A stretch of DNA of 5,200 nt from positions 1,591 through 6,790 of the forward strand of contig DJFY01000099.1 of NCBI GenBank assembly GCA_002431545.1, written 5' to 3'. The translations under genes were made by a program, and so were the position numbers. The notes beneath the pieces are model-generated. The model ran no database searches. It saw only the letters and a program-made list of their open reading frames with translations, and was not told the origin of the DNA. The DNA is from Cellvibrionales bacterium UBA5860. GTDB lineage: Bacteria > Pseudomonadota > Gammaproteobacteria > Pseudomonadales > Porticoccaceae. Positions 1-5,200 of this stretch are shown here, one piece after another (within the stretch, counting starts at the first letter, position 1; every line of letters begins with the position of its first letter).

Positions 1-1250
1 ACATATTTACCCGGGCTACCGGTAAAGACCTCGGCGACGAAGAAAGGTTGAGACAGGAAGCGCTGGATTTTCCGTGCCCGAGCTACGATCAACTTATCCT
101 CTTCAGACAGTTCATCCATGCCCAAAATCGCGATGATATCTCGCAGCTCCTTGTATCGCTGCAACACCGACTGTACGCCACGCGCCACTTCGTAGTGTTC
201 CTGACCGATTACCAGTGGGTCGAGCAGGCGCGACGTTGAATCGAGCGGGTCCACCGCTGGGTATATACCCAGTTCGGCAATCTGCCGCGACAGTACCAGC
301 GTTGCATCAAGGTGGGCAAAGGTCGTGGCCGGGGAGGGGTCGGTCAGGTCATCCGCGGGTACATAAACCGCCTGGAAAGAGGTGATCGAACCGGTTTTGG
401 TTGAGGTGATACGTTCCTGCAGCACACCCATTTCCTCGGCGAGGGTCGGCTGGTAACCCACCGCGGAAGGCATGCGGCCCAACAGTGCCGATACTTCCGT
501 TCCCGCGAGGGTGTAACGATAAATGTTGTCGACGAACATCAGTACGTCGCGGCCCTCGTCGCGGAAATACTCAGCCATAGTCAGGCCGCTCAGGGCAACG
601 CGCAAACGGTTACCAGGCGGTTCATTCATCTGACCGTAGACCAGAGCCACCTTGTCGAGAACGTTCGACTCTTTCATTTCGTGGTAGAAATCGTTCCCCT
701 CCCGTGTGCGCTCACCGACACCGGCAAACACGGAAAAGCCGGAGTGCTCCATAGCGATATTTCGAATAAGCTCCATCAGGGTCACGGTCTTGCCCACCCC
801 GGCACCACCAAACAGACCGATCTTGCCACCCTTGGCAATCGGCATGATCAGGTCGATAACCTTGATACCGGTTTCCAGCAACTCGACCGCGGAAGACTGT
901 TCGGCATAAAGCGGCGCCTTGCGGTGGATCGGCATGTGCTTGTCAGCTTCTATCGCGCCCGCCTCGTCGATGGGGTTACCCAGCACATCCATGATCCGAC
1001 CCAGGGTGCCCTGACCCACCGGAACGGAGACCGCTGCACCGGTATTGGTCACGCTCAAGCCCCGGCTGACGCCCTCTGAAGAACCCATGGCGATGGTTCT
1101 CACCACACCATCACCCAACTGTTGCTGAACTTCCAACGTCAGGCCTTTACCGTCGACCTTCAATGCGTCGTAGATACTTGGAACCTGGTCCCGTGGAAAC
1201 TCCACATCGATCACCGCGCCAATGATTTGTACAATCTGTCCGCTACTCAT
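1..1250 (-). CDS. atpD: ATP synthase F1 subunit beta, C-terminus cut by window edge
   Basis: Catalytic subunit of F1, which makes or hydrolyses ATP at three sites on the cytoplasmic side of the inner membrane. I translated this frame by hand; it is open from the ATG at 1250 down to the window edge and gives 416 residues, starting MSSGQIVQIIGAVIDVEF. About 40 C-terminal residues should lie outside the window, since the E. coli protein has about 460. Seen directly: the P-loop GGAGVGKT at residues 148-155; the GERTREG segment with catalytic Glu180; the Walker B strand ending at Asp241 (VDNIYRY, with Arg245); the adenine-stacking Tyr330 in GIYPAVDP; and the DELSEED loop at 379-385 that contacts gamma. 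The final visible residues, FFVAEVFTGSPGKY, match the family. An in-frame TAG directly precedes the ATG, so the start is fixed. It lies 76 nt after atpG, the widest gap here. Identification is essentially certain. Confidence 0.98.
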   Translation of the reverse strand, partial: MSSGQIVQIIGAVIDVEFPRDQVPSIYDALKVDGKGLTLEVQQQLGDGVVRTIAMGSSEGVSRGLSVTNTGAAVSVPVGQGTLGRIMDVLGNPIDEAGAIEADKHMPIHRKAPLYAEQSSAVELLETGIKVIDLIMPIAKGGKIGLFGGAGVGKTVTLMELIRNIAMEHSGFSVFAGVGERTREGNDFYHEMKESNVLDKVALVYGQMNEPPGNRLRVALSGLTMAEYFRDEGRDVLMFVDNIYRYTLAGTEVSALLGRMPSAVGYQPTLAEEMGVLQERITSTKTGSITSFQAVYVPADDLTDPSPATTFAHLDATLVLSRQIAELGIYPAVDPLDSTSRLLDPLVIGQEHYEVARGVQSVLQRYKELRDIIAILGMDELSEEDKLIVARARKIQRFLSQPFFVAEVFTGSPGKY

Positions 1251-1256
1251 CTAAGG

Positions 1257-1262
1257 TTCCTC
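1257..1262 (-). promoter_or_regulatory. Ribosome binding site of atpD
   Basis: GAGGAA on the minus strand, six bases before the atpD ATG. The three bases touching the ATG are an in-frame TAG, so no longer reading of atpD is possible. The strong site fits the need for three beta subunits per enzyme; that link to copy number is inference. Confidence 0.75.
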
Positions 1263-1317
1263 ATCGCATACTTGTTGCTGTCTAATTCAGCGCTTGTAGT
1301 GGGTAACTGCTGTATCG

Positions 1318-1339
1318 CGCAGCGACTTAAACCGCTGCG
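1318..1339 (-). repeat. Stem-loop spanning the atpG stop codon
   Basis: On the minus strand CGCAGCG and CGCTGCG form a perfect 7-bp, GC-rich inverted repeat around an 8-base loop that contains the atpG TAA (1327-1329). The first arm lies in the last codons of atpG and the second in the atpG-atpD gap. No run of T follows, and atpD comes next in the same direction, so it does not look like an intrinsic terminator. It could be a site of mRNA stabilisation or processing, or could slow ribosomes at the end of atpG; these are inferences. The first arm also encodes the conserved Ala-Ala end of gamma, so part of it may be there for coding reasons. Confidence 0.5.
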
Positions 1340-2187
1340 GCACCGCTTACGATCTCCGACAGTTCCTGGGTAATGGCTGCCTGTCGCGCCTTGTTGTAGA
1401 CCAGCTCGAGATCCTCGATCAGCTGGCCGGCATTGTCTGTCGCGTTCTTCATGGCGATCATTCGCGCCGCCTGTTCACAGGCCTTGTTCTCGACCACGCC
1501 CTGATACACCTGGGACTCGATGTATCTTGCCAATAGCCCGTCCAGCAAATCCTTGGCGTCGGGCTCATAGATATAATCCCAGTGATGCTTCAAGGTGTCG
1601 TCATCACCAGCCTCCAGCGGTAAGAGTTGCGACAACTGTGGCTGCTGCGTCATGGTGTTAACGAAATCGTTGGCAACCAGGTAAAGACGGTCGATGCGAC
1701 CCTCGGCAAAAGCATCGATCATGACCTTTACACTGCCGATGAGCTCTGATGCCGCCGGCTCGTCACCCATATCCCTGACAGTGGCGATCAGGTTGGCGCC
1801 GACGCCACCAAAGAAGCCAGCAGCCTTGCCGCCAATCGTACACAGGTCGATCTCGATACCCTGTTGATCCCACTCCTGCATGGCTTTCAAAACCTGCTTG
1901 AACAGGTTGATGTTCAACCCTCCGCAAAGACCGCGGTCTGTAGATACCACGATAAAGCCAACGCGCTTGACCTCGCGTTCATCGAAGTATTTGTGTCGAT
2001 ACTCCGGCGCCGAGTTGGCAATGTGGCTGATGACAGCACGCATGCGGTGGGCGTAGGGCTTACCCAGCGCCATCTGATCTTGGGCACGGCGCATTTTACT
2101 GGCCGCCACCATCTCCATTGCGCTGGTGATCTTCTGCGTACTTTTGACGCTGTTGATCTTGGTTTTAATTTCCTTGCCGATCGCCAT
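1327..2187 (-). CDS. atpG: ATP synthase F1 subunit gamma
   Basis: Central rotor shaft, which turns inside alpha3beta3 and couples c-ring rotation to the catalytic sites. The protein has 286 residues, against about 287 in E. coli. Seen: the N-terminal helix with KITSAMEMVAASKMRRAQ (residues 19-36), which enters the head; the Rossmann-like middle domain with STDRGLCGGLN (82-92, including the conserved Cys88); the SQVYQGVVENKACEQAARM segment; and the C-terminal helix carrying the family signature ITQELSEIVSGAAA (272-285). The ATG at 2187 gives the standard MAxxKEI start and is preceded by AAGGGA with an 8-base spacer. It begins 23 nt after the atpA stop, so it is co-transcribed. No truncation or unusual residue is visible. 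A stem-loop surrounds its stop codon. Confidence 0.98.
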   Translation of the reverse strand: MAIGKEIKTKINSVKSTQKITSAMEMVAASKMRRAQDQMALGKPYAHRMRAVISHIANSAPEYRHKYFDEREVKRVGFIVVSTDRGLCGGLNINLFKQVLKAMQEWDQQGIEIDLCTIGGKAAGFFGGVGANLIATVRDMGDEPAASELIGSVKVMIDAFAEGRIDRLYLVANDFVNTMTQQPQLSQLLPLEAGDDDTLKHHWDYIYEPDAKDLLDGLLARYIESQVYQGVVENKACEQAARMIAMKNATDNAGQLIEDLELVYNKARQAAITQELSEIVSGAAAV

Positions 2188-2210
2188 AGGTCGTTTCCCT
2201 TAAGGCCTGT

Positions 2211-3755
2211 TTACCAGCTCTGGCTGGCGGCAAATTTATCGAGAGCCGCTTTGTAACTGGCTTCGATGTCATCGTTCCAGTCACCGGCCTCGTTGACTTT
2301 GTCCAGCAAATCACCGTGATCGGTTTTCATGTAGGACAGCAGGGCCGATTCGAAATCGCCGATTTTGGGCACGGGTACTTCCTTCAGGTAACCCTCGTTC
2401 GCGGCAAACAACACAACGCCCATCTCAGCAACGCTGAGCGGAGAATACTGCGCCTGTTTCATCAACTCAGTGACGCGTTCGCCGTGCTCGAGTTGTTCGC
2501 GGGTGGCGTCATCGAGATCCGAAGCAAACTGCGAGAAAGCTGCGAGTTCACGATATTGCGCCAGGGCCAGGCGGACACCACCGCCCAGCTTTTTAATGAT
2601 CTTGGTTTGGGCGGAACCACCAACGCGAGAGACCGACAGGCCGGCGTTCATGGCGGGTCGGACACCCGCGTTAAACAGATCAGTCTCGACAAAAATCTGT
2701 CCGTCGGTAATGGAAATTACGTTAGTTGGTACGAAGGCCGATACGTCGCCGGCCTGGGTTTCAATGATCGGCAATGCCGTCAATGAACCGGTGCGGCCCT
2801 TGACTTCGCCATTGGTAAATTTTTCTACATACTCAGCGTTGACCCGGGCCGCGCGTTCGAGGAGGCGGGAGTGCAGGTAAAACACATCTCCGGGATAAGC
2901 CTCACGACCTGGGGGTCGACGCAGCAAGAGGGAAATCTGCCGATAGGCCCAGGCCTGTTTGGTCAGATCATCGTAGACGATGAGCGCGTCCTGTCCGCGG
3001 TCCCGATAGTATTCACCCATGGAGCAACCGGAATAGGGTGCCAGAAACTGCATTGAGGCCGGATCCGAGGCCGTAGCGGCGACAACAATCGTGTGTTCCA
3101 TGGCGCCGTGTTCTTCCAGCTTGCGCACAATGTTGGCCACAGTGGAAGCCTTTTGGCCCACCGCGACATATACACACTTAATACCCGTGCCTTTCTGGTT
3201 AATAATGGCGTCGATGGCTATCGCGGTTTTACCGATCTGGCGATCGCCGATGATCAATTCCCGCTGGCCGCGACCCACCGGCACCATGGAATCGATGGCC
3301 TTCAGCCCGGTCTGTACGGGCTGATCTACCGATTGGCGTTCGATTACGCCAGGCGCCACTTTTTCGATGGCATCGGTAAGTTTGGCGTTAATGGGTCCCT
3401 TGCCATCGATTGGGTTACCCAGGGCATCGACCACGCGACCTTCAAGTTCCGGCCCTATGGGCACTTCTAGAATCCGTCCGGTACAACGGGCCTTCTGACC
3501 TTCGGCCAGGGTCTGGTAGTCACCAAGCACGACCGCTCCCACAGAATCGCGCTCCAGGTTGAGCGCCATTCCGTAAAGGCCACCGTCAAATTCAATCATC
3601 TCTCCGTACATCACGTCCGCAAGACCGTGGATACGCACAATGCCGTCAGACAGCGAAACAATAGTGCCTTCGTTCTGGGCTTCTGTTGAAACATCAAGGC
3701 TGTCTATGCGCTGCTTGATGATTTCGCTGATTTCGGATGGATTCAGTTGCTGCAT
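2211..3755 (-). CDS. atpA: ATP synthase F1 subunit alpha
   Basis: Non-catalytic nucleotide-binding subunit of the F1 head, alternating with beta. The protein has 514 residues, against 513 in E. coli. Seen in order: an N-terminal amphipathic helix (about 1-22) of the kind that binds delta; a beta-barrel domain (about 25-95); the P-loop GDRQIGKT at 170-177 with Lys176; VYDDLTKQAWAYRQISLLLRR around the Walker B region (260-280); PAMNAGLSVSRVGG, with the arginine finger Arg377 that reaches into the beta site; and a helical C-terminal domain ending SQSW. Position 174 is Ile where E. coli has Thr, and Met369 stands where the PROSITE alpha/beta signature, as I recall it, asks for Ile, Leu or Val; neither should affect function. 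The start has GAGGAA six bases upstream and lies 16 nt after atpH. Confidence 0.99.
   Translation of the reverse strand: MQQLNPSEISEIIKQRIDSLDVSTEAQNEGTIVSLSDGIVRIHGLADVMYGEMIEFDGGLYGMALNLERDSVGAVVLGDYQTLAEGQKARCTGRILEVPIGPELEGRVVDALGNPIDGKGPINAKLTDAIEKVAPGVIERQSVDQPVQTGLKAIDSMVPVGRGQRELIIGDRQIGKTAIAIDAIINQKGTGIKCVYVAVGQKASTVANIVRKLEEHGAMEHTIVVAATASDPASMQFLAPYSGCSMGEYYRDRGQDALIVYDDLTKQAWAYRQISLLLRRPPGREAYPGDVFYLHSRLLERAARVNAEYVEKFTNGEVKGRTGSLTALPIIETQAGDVSAFVPTNVISITDGQIFVETDLFNAGVRPAMNAGLSVSRVGGSAQTKIIKKLGGGVRLALAQYRELAAFSQFASDLDDATREQLEHGERVTELMKQAQYSPLSVAEMGVVLFAANEGYLKEVPVPKIGDFESALLSYMKTDHGDLLDKVNEAGDWNDDIEASYKAALDKFAASQSW
2214..2227 (-). repeat. Small inverted repeat abutting the atpA stop codon
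   Basis: On the minus strand CCAGC and GCTGG form a perfect 5-bp stem with a CAGA loop, ending exactly at the atpA TAA. The bases encode the last alpha residues (Ser-Gln-Ser-Trp), which are conserved in the family, so the symmetry may be a by-product of coding. No T-run follows. Any role in the alpha-gamma junction is speculative. Confidence 0.3.
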
Positions 3756-3771
3756 TCTCGATTCCTCGATC

Positions 3772-4308
3772 CTACGAATTTATGACTTCTGAGAGTTTGG
3801 CCAGACGCCCGCGAACCGAGCCGTCAATCACGGTGTCGCCCGCTCGAATCACGGCACCGCCGAGCAGGGAGGGATCTATCGACACATTTATACTGATTGC
3901 GCGCTCGAGGCGCTGCTGCAAGGCGTTTGCCAGCGCATTTTGCTGGTCTTCGGAGAGTTCGCGAGCAGCGATAACATCCACCTGCACACTTTTTTCGCGC
4001 TCTGCCTTCAACTCGTCGAACTGTTGACTGATGGCCGATAACAAGCCGAGCCGGCGATTTTCCGACAACACCTGTAAAAAGTTTTTTACCGGCTCCGACA
4101 ACTGGTCTCCACCGATGGCAATCAGGCTATCTGCCTTGGCTTTGGGCGTGGCGCCAGGCGCACTTATCAGCTTGGCGACGGCATCCTGCTCGCCGACCGC
4201 TGCCAGCAAAGCCAGCGCTGAAGACCACTGCTCCAGGTTACCGGTTTGATCAGCGTACTCGAAAGCGGCTTTGGCGTAGGGCCGCGCCAGGGTATTGAGT
4301 TCGGCCAT
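3772..4308 (-). CDS. atpH: ATP synthase F1 subunit delta (OSCP-type stator subunit)
   Basis: Peripheral stalk subunit that caps the F1 head and ties alpha's N-terminus to the b dimer so the head does not spin with the rotor. The protein has 178 residues, against 177 in E. coli. Residues 1 to about 105 form the helical N-terminal domain, opening MAELNTLARPYAKAAFEYA, a typical start for this family. The C-terminal domain carries the delta signature ISINVSIDPSLLGGAVIRAG at 138-157, followed by DTVIDGSVRGRLAKL, nearly identical to E. coli. The ATG at 4308 lies only 9 nt after the atpF stop. Its AAGAG ribosome site overlaps that stop, which suggests translational coupling to atpF. Delta is usually the least conserved F1 subunit, yet the match here is still clear. 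Confidence 0.98.
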   Translation of the reverse strand: MAELNTLARPYAKAAFEYADQTGNLEQWSSALALLAAVGEQDAVAKLISAPGATPKAKADSLIAIGGDQLSEPVKNFLQVLSENRRLGLLSAISQQFDELKAEREKSVQVDVIAARELSEDQQNALANALQQRLERAISINVSIDPSLLGGAVIRAGDTVIDGSVRGRLAKLSEVINS

Positions 4309-4314
4309 AATCTA

Positions 4315-4319
4315 CTCTT
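4315..4319 (-). promoter_or_regulatory. Ribosome binding site of atpH overlapping the atpF stop
   Basis: AAGAG on the minus strand, six bases before the atpH ATG. Two of its bases belong to the atpF TAA (4318-4320). The arrangement suits re-initiation by ribosomes finishing atpF. The site also sits in a short quasi-palindrome (CTC-TAA-GAG), too weak to be called a hairpin with confidence. Confidence 0.6.
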
Positions 4320-4788
4320 AGAGCTGTGCCGCGAGTTGGTCGATGAGATCACGATTGGCAGCCTCGTCGACCGAACGCTCCAGTACTTTTTCAGCGCCGG
4401 CCAGGGCCAAAGCGGCGACCCGGCCACGGAGTTCCTCGCGCGCGCGGTTTGCCTCCTGCTCTATCTCTGCTCTAGCGGCGGCAACCAGGCGGTCGCCTTC
4501 TTCGCGTGCCTTGTCCTTGGACTCTTCGATAATCTGATTGGCACGCTTCTTCGCGTCTTCAATAAGGGCGGCCGCTTCCTGCTTGGCTTCCTTCATTTGA
4601 TCGGTAGCTTTTTCCTGCGCCAGTTGCAGATCACGCATGGCGCGATCGGCAGCATCGAGGCCATCCGCGATTTTCTTTTTCCGCTCTTCCATGGCCTCGG
4701 TTAACGCCGGCCACACAAACTTCATGCAGAACCAGACGAAGATGGCAAAGGAGATGACCTGGCCAAGAATGGTTAAATTGATGTTCAC
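4318..4788 (-). CDS. atpF: ATP synthase Fo subunit b
   Basis: Membrane-anchored peripheral stalk subunit; two copies form the stator arm linking subunit a to delta and alpha. The 156 residues match the E. coli length. Seen: one N-terminal membrane segment (about residues 5-26, MNINLTILGQ then a hydrophobic run) with the conserved Cys21 and the VWP hinge at 25-27; Arg36 just outside the membrane; then a long, highly charged, Ala/Glu/Lys/Arg-rich coiled coil (about 30-125); and a C-terminal delta-binding part, AGAEKVLERSVDEAAN. The start codon is GTG (4786-4788), not ATG. I chose it because it gives the exact family N-terminus and follows a strong ribosome site at the right distance. It begins 42 nt after atpE. 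Confidence 0.98.
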   Translation of the reverse strand: MNINLTILGQVISFAIFVWFCMKFVWPALTEAMEERKKKIADGLDAADRAMRDLQLAQEKATDQMKEAKQEAAALIEDAKKRANQIIEESKDKAREEGDRLVAAARAEIEQEANRAREELRGRVAALALAGAEKVLERSVDEAANRDLIDQLAAQL

Positions 4789-4793
4789 AGAAA

Positions 4794-4800
4794 CACCTCT
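4794..4800 (-). promoter_or_regulatory. Strong ribosome binding site that fixes the GTG start of atpF
   Basis: AGAGGTG on the minus strand, with six consecutive bases (GAGGTG) complementary to the 16S rRNA 3' end and a five-base spacer to the GTG. It is the best Shine-Dalgarno match in the window and probably offsets the weaker start codon. Just upstream lies the AT-rich palindrome TTAATTAA (4802-4809), which should keep the site unpaired. Confidence 0.75.
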
Positions 4801-4830
4801 TTTAATTAACTGCTTTGCGGGCTTCCGGTT

Positions 4831-5070
4831 TTAACCACCAGCGGCGACAGCAAACAGGAGGTAGAGGCCGATACCAACACCAATCATAGGCACCGCGTCC
4901 ACCAGACCCATGACGATAAAGAATTGGGTCCGCAGCATGGGAATAAGCTCGGGCTGGCGTGCACCACCCTCGAGGAACTTGCCTCCGAGAATGCCTACGC
5001 CGATAGCTGCGCCCACGGCGCCAAGACCCATCAAAATCGCGCCGGCGAGATAGATTAATGAAGTTTCCAT
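4831..5070 (-). CDS. atpE: ATP synthase Fo subunit c (proteolipid, rotor ring)
   Basis: Forms the membrane rotor ring that carries protons. The protein has 79 residues, as in E. coli, and folds as a hairpin: helix 1 (about 5-30) with the glycine/alanine-rich GAVGAAIGVGILGG packing motif; a polar loop with ARQPE (37-41) that touches gamma and epsilon; and helix 2 (about 49-76). Asp58 in VMGLVDAVPMI is the proton-binding carboxylate, equivalent to E. coli Asp61. It is followed by Ala, and Val25 stands opposite in helix 1, so the Gln/Glu/Ser pattern of sodium-coupled rings is absent and proton coupling is expected. Compared with E. coli the N-terminus is slightly shorter and an AGG tail is added. 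Ring size cannot be read from this sequence. The gene lies between atpB (46 nt) and atpF (42 nt). Confidence 0.99.
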   Translation of the reverse strand: METSLIYLAGAILMGLGAVGAAIGVGILGGKFLEGGARQPELIPMLRTQFFIVMGLVDAVPMIGVGIGLYLLFAVAAGG

Positions 5071-5075
5071 GTGTG

Positions 5076-5080
5076 CTCCC
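5076..5080 (-). promoter_or_regulatory. Ribosome binding site of atpE
   Basis: GGGAG on the minus strand, five bases before the atpE ATG, within a C/A-rich leader (CACAACGGGAGCACAC) that has little power to pair with itself. Subunit c is needed in about ten copies per enzyme, and E. coli atpE is known for an unstructured, enhanced initiation region. That this leader does the same is inference. Confidence 0.65.
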
Positions 5081-5116
5081 GTTGTGTCGTCGAACGTTGG
5101 ATGTTAAGCGAAAGGT

Positions 5117-5200
5117 TTAGTGATCATCGTAGGCCATGGACAAATACACGATGGTAAGGACCATGAAAATAAAAGCCTGCAAAACGATGATTAGAATATG
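5117..5200 (-). CDS. atpB: ATP synthase Fo subunit a, last 27 codons only
   Basis: Membrane stator subunit that forms the two proton half-channels against the c-ring. Only the C-terminal end of the last transmembrane helix is in the window. My translation of the minus strand begins HILIIVLQAFIFMVLTIVY and ends SMAYDDH before a TAA at 5117-5119. The E. coli protein, as I remember it, ends HILIITLQAFIFMVLTIVY then SMASEEH, so register is unambiguous. The first visible His corresponds to E. coli His245 and the Gln seven residues on to Gln252, both near the proton path. The essential Arg210 equivalent lies outside the window. It ends 46 nt before atpE. Confidence 0.95.
   Translation of the reverse strand, partial: HILIIVLQAFIFMVLTIVYLSMAYDDH

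Noticed and set aside
681..1079. A 132-codon open frame on the plus strand, antisense to the atpD P-loop region
   Set aside because: It lies wholly within conserved atpD coding sequence, resembles no family I know, and has no separate ribosome site I could see. It is a by-product of codon choice on the other strand.
1251..1326. A possible internal promoter for atpD in the 76-nt atpG-atpD gap
   Set aside because: I see no convincing -35/-10 pair at proper spacing on the minus strand. The gap holds one arm of the stem-loop and the atpD ribosome site, and nothing else I can support.
2198..2205. The 8-base palindrome CCTTAAGG overlapping the atpG ribosome site
   Set aside because: Palindromes of this size occur by chance, it cannot form a hairpin without a loop, and it is not repeated at the other junctions.
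2316..2786. Plus-strand open frames of 130-156 codons antisense to atpA and atpG (also 1864-2256 and 3093-3470)
   Set aside because: All are shadows inside conserved ATP synthase genes, with no recognisable domains and no promoter or ribosome-site context.
4246..4704. A 152-codon plus-strand open frame with hydrophobic stretches, antisense to atpF and the start of atpH
   Set aside because: The apparent membrane-like segments are the reverse complement of Glu/Lys/Ala-rich coiled-coil codons of subunit b. The real proteins on the minus strand are unmistakable.
4802..4809. The 8-base palindrome TTAATTAA in the atpE-atpF gap
   Set aside because: A lone AT-rich palindrome in an AT-rich leader before a ribosome site. 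It probably only keeps the region unpaired; there is no sign of an operator or insertion site.
1..5200. A novel system, mobile element, CRISPR array or inserted gene within the operon
   Set aside because: Every gap is 76 nt or less, all frames are intact, the gene order is standard, and no direct repeats or foreign-looking stretches are visible on either strand.

Overview
The window is a stretch of the F1Fo ATP synthase (atp/unc) operon of a proteobacterium, read entirely from the minus strand. In transcription order, from high to low coordinates, it holds: the 3' end of atpB (subunit a), then complete atpE (c), atpF (b), atpH (delta), atpA (alpha) and atpG (gamma), then atpD (beta) running off the low-coordinate edge with 416 codons present. 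This is the usual bacterial atp order. atpI and the start of atpB would lie above position 5200, and the rest of atpD and atpC (epsilon) below position 1.

Every subunit aligns by eye, almost without gaps, to the Escherichia coli proteins as I remember them. Lengths are b 156, gamma 286, delta 178 and alpha 514 residues. Long identical blocks occur in alpha, beta, gamma and c. This points to a gammaproteobacterium. The alpha and beta termini and the moderate GC content would fit a marine lineage such as Cellvibrionales or relatives, but that finer placement is only an impression.

The products form one machine. Subunits a, b and c make the membrane proton channel, stator anchor and rotor ring. 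Delta joins b to the top of F1. Gamma is the central shaft, and alpha3beta3 is the catalytic head. All diagnostic residues I could check are present: the c-ring carboxylate Asp58; the a-subunit His and Gln corresponding to E. coli His245 and Gln252; both P-loops; the beta catalytic Glu180; and the alpha arginine finger Arg377. The enzyme therefore looks functional and proton-coupled.

Gaps between genes are short, in order 46, 42, 9, 16, 23 and 76 nt. Each complete gene, and atpD, has its own Shine-Dalgarno sequence. No intergenic stretch exceeds 300 bases, and I see no mobile element, CRISPR array, RNA gene, internal promoter or intrinsic terminator. The only structure not explained by the coding genes is a set of small inverted repeats at several stop codons, the best being a 7-bp perfect stem around the atpG stop. 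I found no undescribed system: this is an ordinary, well-conserved housekeeping operon.
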